Positions 1-11,769 of a stretch of 64,000 nucleotides of DNA are shown here, piece by piece (positions within the stretch are counted from its first letter, which is position 1; each line of letters starts with the position of its first letter). Under the pieces are notes generated by a model. That model searched no databases and had not been told where the DNA came from. It saw only the letters and a program-made list of their open reading frames with translations. The position numbers and the translations under genes were made by a program. Source of the DNA: Hyphomonas beringensis (lineage in GTDB: Bacteria > Pseudomonadota > Alphaproteobacteria > Caulobacterales > Hyphomonadaceae); contig NZ_AWFF01000001.1 of NCBI RefSeq assembly GCF_000682755.1, positions 124,001 to 188,000 of the forward strand, written 5' to 3'.

Positions 1-2
1 TC

Positions 3-209
3 ACGCGGATTTCCTCGCTCGCCGCGCTGACAGCAGCTGCGCTCGTTCCGCCTGGCGCTTGGCTGCTGGGGGAGCGCAACAATTTCATTCTGGGTGGTCT
101 GGCCCTGCTGTCCCTTTTCGTTTTCTGGACGCACCGCGCAAATCTCGGCCGCTTGCTGAAAGGTCAGGAACCTCGCTTAGGCGCCAAGAAGGAAAAGCCG
201 GACGCATGA
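3..209 (+). CDS. plsY: Glycerol-3-phosphate acyltransferase PlsY, C-terminal part
   Basis: The frame is open from the window edge to TGA at 207-209 and encodes 68 residues of a membrane protein C-terminus. A hydrophobic segment (NNFILGGLALLSLFVFWTHR) is followed by RANLGRLLKGQEPRLG, which matches the usual PlsY ending, where a last helix precedes a basic HRxNIxRLLxGxE tail. PlsY transfers an acyl group from acyl-phosphate to glycerol-3-phosphate in the inner membrane, the first step of phospholipid synthesis. The stop overlaps the dprA start (ATGA), so the two are probably co-transcribed. The 5' part lies outside the window. Confidence 0.8.
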   Translation, partial: TRISSLAALTAAALVPPGAWLLGERNNFILGGLALLSLFVFWTHRANLGRLLKGQEPRLGAKKEKPDA

Positions 210-1312
210 CACCGGGACGGCCACTGACAGACCAGGAACGTCTGGAGTGGCTGCGACTGGCCCGAACGCCCTATGTCGGCCCGGTCACCTTCTTCCAATT
301 GCTCCACCGTTACAAATCAGCCAGCGCCGCCCTTGAGGCACTGCCGGAACTAACTCGCAAGAGCCGCTCCGGCCGCGAACTGGTACCGCCTGCCCCAGAT
401 ATGGTTGAGCGCGAACTTGCTGCGACAGAAAGATATGGCGCACGCATCATCGCGAGTTGCGAACCAGACTATCCGCAATTGCTGAAGGCGCTCGATCCCC
501 CTCCACCTGTTCTGACAGCGCTCGGAAATCTCGACCTTGCCCACAAGCCCACCGTTGCCATAGTCGGTGCACGCAATGCCTCCGCAGCAGGCAAGAAGCT
601 CGCACGGGACATTGCGAGCGATCTGGGCAAGGCAGGTTTCGTAACGGTCTCTGGCCTGGCGCTCGGCATTGATGGGGAAGCTCACGCCGCGAGTTTGCAA
701 TCTGGCACGATTGCCGTGCTCGGCGGCGCAGTTGATCACATCTACCCGCCCCAGCATGATCGCCTTTATGCCGAGATCGCAGAGAATGGCCTGATCCTGT
801 CCGAAAGCTATTTTGGATATCGCGCCAAGGCGCAGGATTTCCCCCGCCGTAATCGCATCGTGACGGGACTGGCACGGGGGGTTGTCGTGGTCGAGGCCGC
901 AGAAAGATCCGGCTCGCTCATTTCCGCGCGCATGGCCGGGGAACAGGGCCGCGAAGTGATGGCCGTCCCCGGCTCACCGCTGGACCCGCGCTCGGCAGGC
1001 ACCAATCGCCTGATCCGTCAGGGTGCTACACTGGTGCGCAATGCGGACGACATTCTGGAAATGCTTTCAAGCCTGCCCTTTGCCGGCATGGCCTCAGACA
1101 CAACGCTTTATGAAGGTGAGCCGTCAGATGACCTGCCGGAAGGCCTGGAGGAGAGAGTGCGTCAGGCCCTTTCGCCTAGCCCGATGCCTATTGATGAGAT
1201 TGCCCGCGCGGCTGGCGCAACTCCGGCGCAATGCGCCGCAATTCTTATGGAGTTGGAACTGTCAGGCGATGCCGTGACACTGCCGGGCGGTCTGGCAGCG
1301 CTTGCCTTTTAA
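206..1312 (+). CDS. dprA: DNA-processing protein DprA
   Basis: A 368-residue protein of the DprA/Smf family, which loads RecA on incoming single-stranded DNA during natural transformation. The Rossmann-like core is visible: VAIVGARNAS near residue 120, SGLALGIDGEAHAAS near 150 and the EAAERSGSLISARMA stretch near 230. A C-terminal winged-helix segment follows (about 300-365). The frame stays open upstream to position 59, but the ATG at 206 is preferred because it overlaps the plsY stop as ATGA and gives a family-like N-terminus (LTDQERLEWLRLARTPYVGP). The gene downstream is lptD rather than the topA often found next to dprA. Confidence 0.93.
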   Translation: MTPGRPLTDQERLEWLRLARTPYVGPVTFFQLLHRYKSASAALEALPELTRKSRSGRELVPPAPDMVERELAATERYGARIIASCEPDYPQLLKALDPPPPVLTALGNLDLAHKPTVAIVGARNASAAGKKLARDIASDLGKAGFVTVSGLALGIDGEAHAASLQSGTIAVLGGAVDHIYPPQHDRLYAEIAENGLILSESYFGYRAKAQDFPRRNRIVTGLARGVVVVEAAERSGSLISARMAGEQGREVMAVPGSPLDPRSAGTNRLIRQGATLVRNADDILEMLSSLPFAGMASDTTLYEGEPSDDLPEGLEERVRQALSPSPMPIDEIARAAGATPAQCAAILMELELSGDAVTLPGGLAALAF

Positions 1313-1473
1313 GGCATGTGTCATCGCTGCATCTTAAAACATATGAAAATTCAGCCATAAGCGCCTCATGGCTGGACGATTCCCGCCTTCCTCTCTAAGC
1401 CTTCTGGAAACCATGTGCCCGCGCGGCACGAACTGCGCTTGCGGGCGCGCAGATAGTCGTAAGGGTACGCGTT

Positions 1474-3663
1474 TTGGCAAAATGGCATCATGTTGCAGCT
1501 GCATTGGGTATGGCGGCCTGCCTGCCATGGTGTGCAGTTGCTCAGGAAGGCAACGCAGAACCGGCAGCTCCTGCACAAGATGAACGCGTTGTTCTGGAAG
1601 CAGACTATGTCTACGAGGTACGCGACGAGAACAAGCTGGTCGCAGAAGGCAATGTAGAAGCCCTGTATCAGGGCCGTATCCTGCGGGCAGACAAGCTGGT
1701 CTACGACCGCACAACCGATCGCGTTCGCGCGTCAGGAAATATCGTCATTATCGACACGGATGGCAGCCAGCAATTCGCTGACGAAATCGAGGTCGATTCC
1801 AAGCTGGCGGATGGCTACGCAATTGGTTTTTCAGCGCGTCTTGCTGACGGTGCAACAGTGGCAGCCAATTCCGCCATTCGGCAGGGGGATGGCGTCGATG
1901 CTCTGGATCAGGTTGTCTACACAGCCTGCCCCGTCTGCGAAGACCATAAAACACCAACCTGGTCTATCCGCGCCCGCCGCGCTGTGCTGGACCAGGAAAG
2001 CCAGATGATGTCGTACCGCGATGCGGTGGTTGAAGTGGCCGGTATCCCGGTCTTTTACTTCCCCTTCCTCGCACACCCGGACCCGAACTCTGACCGCCGC
2101 TCCGGATTGCTGATCCCGTCTGCAGGACTTTCCTCAAAGCTCGGCTTATTTTATCAGCAGCCTTATTATTGGGCGATTTCCGACTCTTCGGAGATGACCA
2201 TCTCCCCCTTGGTCAGCCAGAATGTAAATCCTCTGATGGAACTGGACTTCCGAAAGAAATTCTATTCCGGCTCGATCAACTTCAATACAAGCTTCACCAA
2301 GGAGCAAGACTTCGACAGCGATGGTGAGCTGTTCGGTGAGGATACCTGGCGCAGCCACATCTATGGTAGCGGCCTGTTCGCCATCAATAATCACTGGAAA
2401 TGGGGCTTTGGCGTCGAGCACCAGTCAGACGATCTTTATGATCGCCGTTACGACATTGACGGTCAGGACAGGCAACGCGGACTATATGCAAGCCAGCCTC
2501 GGCGCTTGCTATCGCAATTGTTCCTCGTCGGGCAAGGTGATGATTACTACACCGATGTTGCTTTACTGAAGTTTCAAGGCCTTCGTGCAGGTGATGATGA
2601 TGGCGAGCTACCAACGGCCACCCCCATATTCTTCGGCCAGAAATACTGGGATTTGGGCAAGTTTGGCTATGCGAGCGTAGATGCATCCAGCGCGATCCTC
2701 AGCCGCGATCTCGGCGCGGATTCCCGGCGCGTCAGCCTCGGCGGTGACTGGACGGATCTGAACATCCTGCCTGGCGGTTTTACCTTGAAAACCTTCGCCG
2801 AAGCGCGCGGCGACTACTACGCCCTGGACAAGGACGTATCCGGCAAGGCCAATGTCTCCCGCTTCGTCGGCAATATTGGCACCCAGCTCGCCTATCCCAT
2901 GATCCGGCCGGGTGAAGTGGTGGATATTACTGTCGAACCAGCCGTTATGGTTGCTTGGGGCCTGTCCAATGTAAACGATCCCGCCATCCCCAACGAAGAC
3001 AGCCAGCTATTTGAATTTGATGAGTCGACCCTTTACGAGGCGAACAGTTTCGGCGGCTACGATTTGTATGAAGGCGATGGCAAATTGTCTGCCGGCCTGA
3101 CAACGCGCGCTGTATGGAAGAATGGCCTTGACCTCAGCACGACAGTTGGCCGGCGCTGGCGTTCCCGGCCCGATCCCAACTTTAATGATGCCAGCAATCT
3201 TGATGGCACGTCATCCGACTGGGTTGTCGCCGCTTCCGCCAAATATGGCGAAGCATTCCGAGTGGATACCAGAGCGCGTCTGGATGAGGACGGCCTGCAA
3301 CTCAATCGTATCGATACGACTGTATCCACACGCTTCGATCGCTTCCGCGCTGTGGGGCAGCATTACTACACGATCAGCAACCGTGACGCCGTGCAGCCCA
3401 ACGTAACGCAAGGTATCTTCCTGCGCGGTGAAATACAGGTGACCGACCAATACTCTTTCTTCTTCGGTCAGTTGCGGGATATCGAGCAAAAGCTTAATGC
3501 GAGACAGCAATACGGCATCGCTTTCGAGGATGACTGCTCCAGGTTTGAGCTGGTCTACGAACGATCCGAACTCACGGACCGGACCCTGGGCCCGGAAGAG
3601 AGCTTCATGATCCGTTTCTCCCTGAAAACAATTGGAGATTTCGGGTCCAACGAGTTTGATTGA
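1474..3663 (+). CDS. lptD: LPS-assembly outer membrane protein LptD
   Basis: A 729-residue outer-membrane protein that inserts lipopolysaccharide into the outer leaflet together with LptE. A hydrophobic signal segment ending near AVAQ (residue 24) precedes an OstA-like periplasmic domain (about 38-150, starting VVLEADYVYEVRDENKLVAEGNV) and a long beta-barrel domain that ends in an aromatic-rich C-terminus. Cysteines at 152 and 155 (CPVC) and one in FEDDC near 688 fit the disulfide-forming cysteines known in LptD. The start is TTG, with AAGGG at 1461-1465 eight bases upstream; no in-frame ATG lies between the upstream stop at 1396 and residue 13. The usual lptF and lptG genes are not adjacent. 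Confidence 0.93.
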   Translation: MAKWHHVAAALGMAACLPWCAVAQEGNAEPAAPAQDERVVLEADYVYEVRDENKLVAEGNVEALYQGRILRADKLVYDRTTDRVRASGNIVIIDTDGSQQFADEIEVDSKLADGYAIGFSARLADGATVAANSAIRQGDGVDALDQVVYTACPVCEDHKTPTWSIRARRAVLDQESQMMSYRDAVVEVAGIPVFYFPFLAHPDPNSDRRSGLLIPSAGLSSKLGLFYQQPYYWAISDSSEMTISPLVSQNVNPLMELDFRKKFYSGSINFNTSFTKEQDFDSDGELFGEDTWRSHIYGSGLFAINNHWKWGFGVEHQSDDLYDRRYDIDGQDRQRGLYASQPRRLLSQLFLVGQGDDYYTDVALLKFQGLRAGDDDGELPTATPIFFGQKYWDLGKFGYASVDASSAILSRDLGADSRRVSLGGDWTDLNILPGGFTLKTFAEARGDYYALDKDVSGKANVSRFVGNIGTQLAYPMIRPGEVVDITVEPAVMVAWGLSNVNDPAIPNEDSQLFEFDESTLYEANSFGGYDLYEGDGKLSAGLTTRAVWKNGLDLSTTVGRRWRSRPDPNFNDASNLDGTSSDWVVAASAKYGEAFRVDTRARLDEDGLQLNRIDTTVSTRFDRFRAVGQHYYTISNRDAVQPNVTQGIFLRGEIQVTDQYSFFFGQLRDIEQKLNARQQYGIAFEDDCSRFELVYERSELTDRTLGPEESFMIRFSLKTIGDFGSNEFD

Positions 3664-3683
3664 TTCGCTGTTTCCGGGGCGTG

Positions 3684-3740
3684 AAGAGCGCCGCTCTTTT
3701 CCTAATTTCCTGTAAGATATCAGGGGGCACTGCCCTGATA
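3684..3740 (+). terminator. Two hairpins in the lptD-surA gap
   Basis: Downstream of lptD a short stem AAGAGC/GCTCTT (3684-3689 with 3693-3698) is followed by TTCC. Next comes a perfect 8-base stem TATCAGGG/CCCTGATA (3718-3725 with 3733-3740, 7-base loop). The first has only a weak U tract, so partial termination or transcript processing between lptD and surA is as likely as full termination. Confidence 0.35.
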
Positions 3741-3823
3741 CGTTGCGCAGGCTCACAGGACTAGTATGGTCCGCTTGAACAGTACGCCATGGGGCCCGGT
3801 GGGGCACTCAACGGAGGCCATAA

Positions 3824-5068
3824 ATGGTACGTCAGATCTTTGCCGCTATATCGGTTTTCGCGCTGTCCCTGACAGGCGCCGCGGCGGCTCAGGACGCCAG
3901 CAGTCAGGAACGCCTGGCGCTTGAAGGCATCGCAGCCATCGTTAACGACCAGCCGATTTCCTATTCCGATGTGCGCCAGCGCGCGCGTCTGCTACTGCTA
4001 AGCTTTGGGGGGCAACAGCCCAGCCAGGAGCAGATTCAGCAGATCACCGGCCAGGCTCTAGAGCAGCTGATCGATGAGCGGCTTCAGCTTGAAAAAGCCT
4101 CTGAGTACGAAATGGAGATTGAGCCCGAAGCCATTAATGGCGCCGTCGACGACATGGCACGCCAGTCCGGCGCAACGGGTGAACAGCTGAAACAGCAATT
4201 GCTGTCAGCTGGCGTCAATCCAGCCAGCCTTGAAGACCAGATGAAAGCCGAGATCGCCTGGAGCCGCGTTATGTCTGGCCTCTATGGCAGCCGTATCCGT
4301 ATCTCCGACAACCAGGTGGATGACCAGATGGAGCGTCTGCGCAGCTCCCTGAAGAAAACCCAGTACCGCGTTGCCGAGATCTTTCTATACGCGCCAGACC
4401 CGGAAACAAAGGAACAGGCCCTCCAGGCGGCAGGAACCATTATCGAACAGCTTAATCAGGGCGCCGATTTCCGCATTGCAGCCCAGCGCATCTCCTCTGC
4501 CCCAACAGCGGCGACTGGCGGGGACATGGGCTGGATTACGGCAGAAGATCTTGAGCCTGAACTGGCCAGCGCCATCCAGGCCTCGGCCCCGCCTAGCCTG
4601 CTGAAGCCGATTGCTGTGGCTGACGGGGTCTACATTCTGAATGTCCTCGCCAAGCGCGAACCTGCAAAGCTGACCACGAAGGTTGACCTGAAGCGTCTGC
4701 AAGTCACAGACGGCTCGGAAGCGGACCTGCAAGCCGCTCTGGATACGATCCAGTCCTGCGATGACGTGCAAAGCACTGCCAACTCAAAATCCAACCTGCG
4801 CTATGCAGATATCAAGGATATTGATGTCGACGAACTGGGCCCGGAAGGCAAAACCCTGGTGCTGAACACGGAAGTTGGCCAGCCGACAGATATCTTCTCA
4901 GCGGGCCGCGGCCTTGCCGTGATGTATGTCTGCCGCCGCGAAGATGGCGCCGAGGCTCTGCCGTCCCGCGAGGACATGAAGAACTCCCTGAAAGACCGGG
5001 AACTCAACATGATCTCCGAGCGCGAGCTGCGTGACCTGCGCCGCGAAGCGACGATTATCTATCGCTAA
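3824..5068 (+). CDS. surA: Periplasmic chaperone/peptidyl-prolyl isomerase SurA
   Basis: A 414-residue periplasmic protein with a cleavable signal peptide (MVRQIFAAISVFALSLTGAA, cleavage near AAAAQ). It has the SurA N-terminal fold (LEGIAAIVNDQPISYSDVRQRARLL, about 32-170) followed by one parvulin-like region (about 180-290, with GGDMGWITAEDLEPELASAI). SurA escorts outer-membrane proteins such as LptD to the Bam complex, so placement directly after lptD is functionally sensible and is common in proteobacteria. The spacing of 39 bases to pdxA suggests co-transcription with pdxA and rsmA. The C-terminal third is less typical of a second parvulin domain. Confidence 0.9.
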   Translation: MVRQIFAAISVFALSLTGAAAAQDASSQERLALEGIAAIVNDQPISYSDVRQRARLLLLSFGGQQPSQEQIQQITGQALEQLIDERLQLEKASEYEMEIEPEAINGAVDDMARQSGATGEQLKQQLLSAGVNPASLEDQMKAEIAWSRVMSGLYGSRIRISDNQVDDQMERLRSSLKKTQYRVAEIFLYAPDPETKEQALQAAGTIIEQLNQGADFRIAAQRISSAPTAATGGDMGWITAEDLEPELASAIQASAPPSLLKPIAVADGVYILNVLAKREPAKLTTKVDLKRLQVTDGSEADLQAALDTIQSCDDVQSTANSKSNLRYADIKDIDVDELGPEGKTLVLNTEVGQPTDIFSAGRGLAVMYVCRREDGAEALPSREDMKNSLKDRELNMISERELRDLRREATIIYR

Positions 5069-5107
5069 GGCCTTGCGTCACCTCGCGTTTAGGTCAAAAC
5101 CGCACGC

Positions 5108-6115
5108 GTGAGTGAAACCGTGACCAAACCTCTTGCCTTGACCATGGGCGACCCCGCCGGGGTTGGCCCACAAATCACCATGGCGGCCTGGCAGCAGCTG
5201 CGAGATTCGCCGCAGCACGGCTTCTTCGTCATTGGTGCGCCGGAGCTTTATGCCCCACATATGGCGGTTGAGATTATCAATCACCCAGATGAGGCACCGG
5301 AGATATTTCAGAAGGCCCTGCCCGTTCTGCCACTGGCCAACATGCCCCTCCCCAAACCCGGCCAGCCAGACAGTGACACAGCGCCAGCGATCATCAAGAC
5401 TATTGAGACCGCGGTCTCTCTCTGTCTTGAAGGCCAGGCCGATGCCGTTGTTACCAATCCGATCAACAAGGCCCTGCTCTATGGTGCGGGCTTCAAGCAT
5501 CCGGGGCATACTGAGTTCATAGCAGCGCTGTGCGAGTCTGCCTCCAAGAGGCCAACACAACCGGTCATGCTTTTGACAGGCGGCGGTCTGCGTGTTGCGC
5601 TCGCGACCATCCACATACCATTGCGCGAAGCCTGCAACGCGTTGACGACATCCGCTCTGATCGCGCTTGGGCAAATTGTATCGACGTCCATGCGACAGGA
5701 TTTTGGCCTACTTGCCCCCAAGATTGCCTTCACCGGCTTAAACCCACATGCGGGTGAAAACGGCACGATCGGGCGCGAAGAGGTCGAGATCATCAATCCT
5801 GCAGCAGAGCAATTGCGCGCAGCCGGCATCGATATCAGCGATGCACGCTCTGCTGATACGGTCTTCGCCGAGGCCCTGACAGGCCGGTTTGATGCCATCA
5901 TCGCCATGACACATGATCAGGGTCTGATCCCTGTAAAAACACTGGATATCTGGGGCGGCGTAAACAGTACGCTGGGCCTGCCTATCGTACGTACGAGCCC
6001 GGATCATGGCACGGGATATGATGCTGCCGCCGAAGGTAATGCACGGCCTGACAGCCTGATCGCAGCCATAAAACAATCCCGTCTGATGACGGATAATCGC
6101 AAGAGACTGGCATGA
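5108..6115 (+). CDS. pdxA: 4-hydroxythreonine-4-phosphate dehydrogenase PdxA
   Basis: A 335-residue NAD-dependent, metal-binding enzyme of pyridoxal 5'-phosphate synthesis (DXP-dependent route). It oxidises 4-phosphohydroxy-L-threonine, and the product condenses with deoxyxylulose phosphate through PdxJ. Family signatures are ALTMGDPAGVGPQI at the N-terminus, VTNPINKALL near 120, HPGHTEFIAALC near 138 and GLNPHAGENG near 215. The start is GTG at 5108, the first usable codon before the conserved N-terminus. Its stop overlaps the rsmA start as ATGA (6112-6115), the usual surA-pdxA-rsmA arrangement. Confidence 0.94.
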   Translation: MSETVTKPLALTMGDPAGVGPQITMAAWQQLRDSPQHGFFVIGAPELYAPHMAVEIINHPDEAPEIFQKALPVLPLANMPLPKPGQPDSDTAPAIIKTIETAVSLCLEGQADAVVTNPINKALLYGAGFKHPGHTEFIAALCESASKRPTQPVMLLTGGGLRVALATIHIPLREACNALTTSALIALGQIVSTSMRQDFGLLAPKIAFTGLNPHAGENGTIGREEVEIINPAAEQLRAAGIDISDARSADTVFAEALTGRFDAIIAMTHDQGLIPVKTLDIWGGVNSTLGLPIVRTSPDHGTGYDAAAEGNARPDSLIAAIKQSRLMTDNRKRLA

Positions 6116-6954
6116 ATGCTGACCCGACACCTCCCGGCCTGACACAGGCGACCGCCAGAAAAGCGCTCGGCCAGCACTTCCTGTTCGATCCGGATATCCT
6201 TCGCCGCACGGCCCTGGCCGCAGGGCCGATTGAAGGCCGGACAGTTATCGAGGTTGGCCCCGGCCCTGGCGGCCTGACACGCGCACTTCTGGACAATGGC
6301 GCGGCCAAACTTATCGCCGTTGAGGCAGACGAGCGCTTTGCCGAGGCGCTCAAGACATGGCCAGAACACGCTGAAGGCCGTCTGCATGTAATCCTGAAGG
6401 ATGCCCGCAAGGTGAAGTGGGAATCCATGCTGACAGAGCTGGGCGCGGATATGCCGGCGATGATTATTGCAAATCTTCCGTATAATGTTGGAACCCCCCT
6501 GCTCATCAACTGGCTGAAATCCGGCCCATGGCGCGGAGACATGGCTCTGATGTTTCAGAAGGAAGTGGCCGAGCGGGTCTGCGCTGCGCCGGGAACGGAC
6601 CATTACGGACGCCTCGCTGTGCTGACTCATGCCGTAACCAAGCCCCACATGGCATTCACCCTGCCGCCGGGTGCCTTCCGCCCGCCGCCAAAAGTGGATA
6701 GCGCTGTCGCCGTGCTACATCCTCTGCCGGAGGGCGAGGCATACCCGCACTTGGCCAAGCTGGAAGAGGTCGCCGGCGCAGCCTTTGGACAGAGACGCAA
6801 GATGCTGCGCGCCGCGCTAAAGCCCCTCGCCAAGCGGCATGGCATCAAGGCGGCTGAATGGCTGAAGGAGATCGGCATAGACCCGACCGCACGCGCCGAA
6901 ACCCTGACGCAGGAAGAATTCCAGCGCATGGCGTCTTCCCTGATCAAGTCATAG
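6112..6954 (+). CDS. rsmA: 16S rRNA (adenine1518-N6/adenine1519-N6)-dimethyltransferase RsmA
   Basis: A 280-residue SAM-dependent methyltransferase (KsgA/Dim1 family) that dimethylates two adjacent adenines in the 3'-terminal hairpin of 16S rRNA late in 30S assembly. Visible motifs are KALGQHFLFDPDILRR at the N-terminus, the SAM loop VIEVGPGPGGLTRAL, the catalytic IIANLPYNVGTPLL (NLPY) and a C-terminal helical region with FGQRRKMLRAALK. Translation is probably coupled to pdxA by the ATGA overlap. It ends the run, and the next hairpin belongs to the opposing katG. Confidence 0.96.
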   Translation: MNADPTPPGLTQATARKALGQHFLFDPDILRRTALAAGPIEGRTVIEVGPGPGGLTRALLDNGAAKLIAVEADERFAEALKTWPEHAEGRLHVILKDARKVKWESMLTELGADMPAMIIANLPYNVGTPLLINWLKSGPWRGDMALMFQKEVAERVCAAPGTDHYGRLAVLTHAVTKPHMAFTLPPGAFRPPPKVDSAVAVLHPLPEGEAYPHLAKLEEVAGAAFGQRRKMLRAALKPLAKRHGIKAAEWLKEIGIDPTARAETLTQEEFQRMASSLIKS

Positions 6955-6988
6955 AAAAAACGGCGCCCTGGTTTCCCGGAGCGCCGTC
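6954..6988 (-). terminator. Intrinsic terminator of katG
   Basis: A perfect 7-base stem ACGGCGC/GCGCCGT (6960-6966 with 6981-6987). On the minus strand it is followed directly by six U residues (6955-6960). It lies between the convergent rsmA and katG stops and fits an intrinsic terminator for katG. Confidence 0.75.
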
Positions 6989-7012
6989 TTCTTGTTTCAG
7001 CAGATAGCCGGA

Positions 7013-9405
<2,393 letters not shown>

Positions 9406-9422
9406 GGATAAGCTACGTGCAT

Positions 9423-9456
9423 GAAAAAGCCCCCGGCGATCTGACACCGGGGGCCC
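9423..9456 (-). terminator. Intrinsic terminator of hppA
   Basis: A perfect 8-base GC-rich stem GCCCCCGG/CCGGGGGC (9429-9436 with 9447-9454), followed on the minus strand by five U residues (9424-9428), lies 18 bases after the hppA stop. Confidence 0.8.
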
Positions 9457-9473
9457 CTTGAAAGGAAAGGCTT

Positions 9474-11627
9474 TTACAGGCCGGCGAGCACAGCCAGCAG
9501 AAGCAACGCCACGATGTTCGTGATCTTGATCATCGGGTTCACGGCCGGACCAGCAGTGTCCTTATAGGGATCGCCCACTGTATCGCCTGTCACAGCAGCC
9601 TTGTGGGCTTCCGAGCCCTTGCCGCCATGATGGCCGTCTTCGATATACTTCTTGGCATTGTCCCAGGCCCCGCCACCGGAGGTCATCGAGATGGCCACAA
9701 ACAGGCCCGTCACGATCACGCCCAGCAGCATCGCGCCGACCGCGGCCAGAGCGGCTCCCTTGCCTGCGATCACGAAGATCACGGCAAACAGCACGATCGG
9801 CGAGAGCACCGGCAGCAGCGATGGCACGATCATTTCCTTGATCGCGGCCTTGGTCAGCAGGTCCACTGCGCGGCCATAGTCCGGCTTCACTTCGCCTTTC
9901 ATGATGCCCGGCATTTCACGGAACTGGCGACGCACTTCCTCGACCACAGCCTGAGCTGCGCGGCCAACGGCCATCATCGACATGCCACCGAACAGGAAGG
10001 GCAACAGACCGCCAAACAGAAGGCCAACCACAACGTAAGGGTTCGCGATCGAGAAGTTGACGGAGACATTATAGAAGAAATCCCCCTCCACGGCGCGCGC
10101 CGAGAAGTATTTGAGGTCTTCCGAATATGCCGCGAACAGAACGAGCGCGCCAAGACCGGCTGAGCCAATGGCATAGCCCTTGGTTACGGCCTTGGTCGTA
10201 TTGCCCACTGCGTCGAGCGCGTCTGTCGTGTCACGCACTTCTGATGGCAGTTCCGCCATCTCGGCGATCCCGCCCGCATTGTCCGTCACCGGGCCGAAGG
10301 CATCCAGTGCAATGATGATCCCGGCCAGGGCCAGCATGGTCGTCGTTGCGATGGCAATGCCAAACAGGCCAGCCAGATTATAGGTCAGGATAATGCCCGC
10401 AATGATCACGAGCGCGGGAAGCGCCGTAGATTCAAGCGACACAGCCAGCCCCTGGATCACGTTTGTGCCGTGACCGGACTCGGATGCCTTTGCGACAGAC
10501 CGCACCGGCCGATACTTGGTCTCGGTATAGTAAGCCGTGATGACAACAATCAGCCCGGTAACGACCAGACCGGCCACGCCGCAGATAAACAGGTCCAGCC
10601 CGGTGATCTCACCGGTCAGGCCCAATTCAGCTGCTGCACCATCCATGACGCCGAAGCCGGCCGGCATGACGGTCGCGATGGCCAGTGCCAGGCCGCCAAT
10701 CGACAGAACGCCTGTCACGATCAATCCTTTATACAGCGCGCCCATGACATCTGTTTTGCCGGGCCCGAGGTTCACAAAGAACGTGCCAACGATGGATGTC
10801 AGGATGCAGACTGCGGCAATCGCCAGCGGCAAAAGCATGATCTCGGTGATGTAGCTGGAGCCTGCGAAATAGATCGCGCCGAGCACCATGGTCGCAACCA
10901 GCGTCACGGCATAGGTCTCGAACAGGTCAGCCGCCATACCGGCACAGTCACCGACATTATCGCCCACATTGTCTGCAATCGTCGCAGCATTACGCGGATC
11001 ATCCTCCGGTATGCCTGCTTCCACCTTGCCGACCATGTCTCCGCCGACATCCGCGCCCTTGGTGAAGATGCCACCGCCAAGACGCGCAAAGATCGAGATC
11101 AGAGACGCACCGAAGCCGAGCGCAACAAGAGAGTCGATGATCTGGCGCTTCTCTTCCTCAACCGTAAGGTCGAGACCAACCACCATGGTCAGCAGGCCGT
11201 AATAGATCACGATCCCCAGCAGCGCGAGACCGACCACAAGCATGCCTGTGATCGCGCCGGATTTAAACGCCAGCTTAAGCCCGGCATTGAGGCCAGACTT
11301 GGCCGCTTCCGTCGTGCGCACGTTTGCCTGAACAGACACTTTCATGCCGATGAAACCGGCAGCGCCCGAAAGAACAGCGCCAATAATAAAGCCGAGCGGT
11401 GCATGCCAGTTACGAAATGCGACAGCCAGAAGCACAACAACGACGACGCCGACTATGGCGATCGTCCGGTATTGTCGGCCGAGATAGGCGTTAGCGCCTT
11501 CTTGAATTGCTTGAGCGATTTCGCGCATTCGCGCGTCACCCGACGGGGCCTTCATGATCGAATTGATCTGAAGCCAGCCATAAAGGACTGACAAGACGCC
11601 CGCTGCTAGAGCGAGATAATACCACAT
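9474..11627 (-). CDS. hppA: Membrane-bound proton-translocating pyrophosphatase, K+-independent type
   Basis: A 717-residue integral membrane protein with about 16 hydrophobic segments. It couples pyrophosphate hydrolysis to proton export across the inner membrane. Substrate and magnesium motifs are visible: [13 protein letters not shown] near 191-203, [13 protein letters not shown] near 219-231 and [13 protein letters not shown] near 449-461. In [16 protein letters not shown], Lys479 and Thr482 are the residue pair that marks potassium-independent proton pumps, whereas potassium-dependent enzymes carry Ala and Gly there. The gene stands alone with its own terminator. Proton rather than sodium transport is inferred from the family signature. 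Confidence 0.95.
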   Translation of the reverse strand: MWYYLALAAGVLSVLYGWLQINSIMKAPSGDARMREIAQAIQEGANAYLGRQYRTIAIVGVVVVVLLAVAFRNWHAPLGFIIGAVLSGAAGFIGMKVSVQANVRTTEAAKSGLNAGLKLAFKSGAITGMLVVGLALLGIVIYYGLLTMVVGLDLTVEEEKRQIIDSLVALGFGASLISIFARLGGGIFTKGADVGGDMVGKVEAGIPEDDPRNAATIADNVGDNVGDCAGMAADLFETYAVTLVATMVLGAIYFAGSSYITEIMLLPLAIAAVCILTSIVGTFFVNLGPGKTDVMGALYKGLIVTGVLSIGGLALAIATVMPAGFGVMDGAAAELGLTGEITGLDLFICGVAGLVVTGLIVVITAYYTETKYRPVRSVAKASESGHGTNVIQGLAVSLESTALPALVIIAGIILTYNLAGLFGIAIATTTMLALAGIIIALDAFGPVTDNAGGIAEMAELPSEVRDTTDALDAVGNTTKAVTKGYAIGSAGLGALVLFAAYSEDLKYFSARAVEGDFFYNVSVNFSIANPYVVVGLLFGGLLPFLFGGMSMMAVGRAAQAVVEEVRRQFREMPGIMKGEVKPDYGRAVDLLTKAAIKEMIVPSLLPVLSPIVLFAVIFVIAGKGAALAAVGAMLLGVIVTGLFVAISMTSGGGAWDNAKKYIEDGHHGGKGSEAHKAAVTGDTVGDPYKDTAGPAVNPMIKITNIVALLLLAVLAGL

Positions 11628-11769
11628 GGGTTAGGTTTCCTCCCTTAAAAACAGACTTCAACGCCAGGTTATACCCTGATCATGTACTGCTTATTATAGG
11701 TATCTAGCCTGCCCGCCCTGTTCATTATAGGCAATATCGCTCGCTTAAAGGGCGAGTCAGCCCAGATCC

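Noticed and set aside
10470-11591. Open frame of 373 codons opposite hppA
   Set aside because: Antisense to the pyrophosphatase; the Arg/His/Gln-rich product is what the complement of membrane-helix codons gives.
11628-11769. Repeated ATTATAGG motif in the hppA upstream region
   Set aside because: Two copies occur about 35 bases apart, but the motif is short and AT-rich and may be only promoter sequence; not enough to call an operator.
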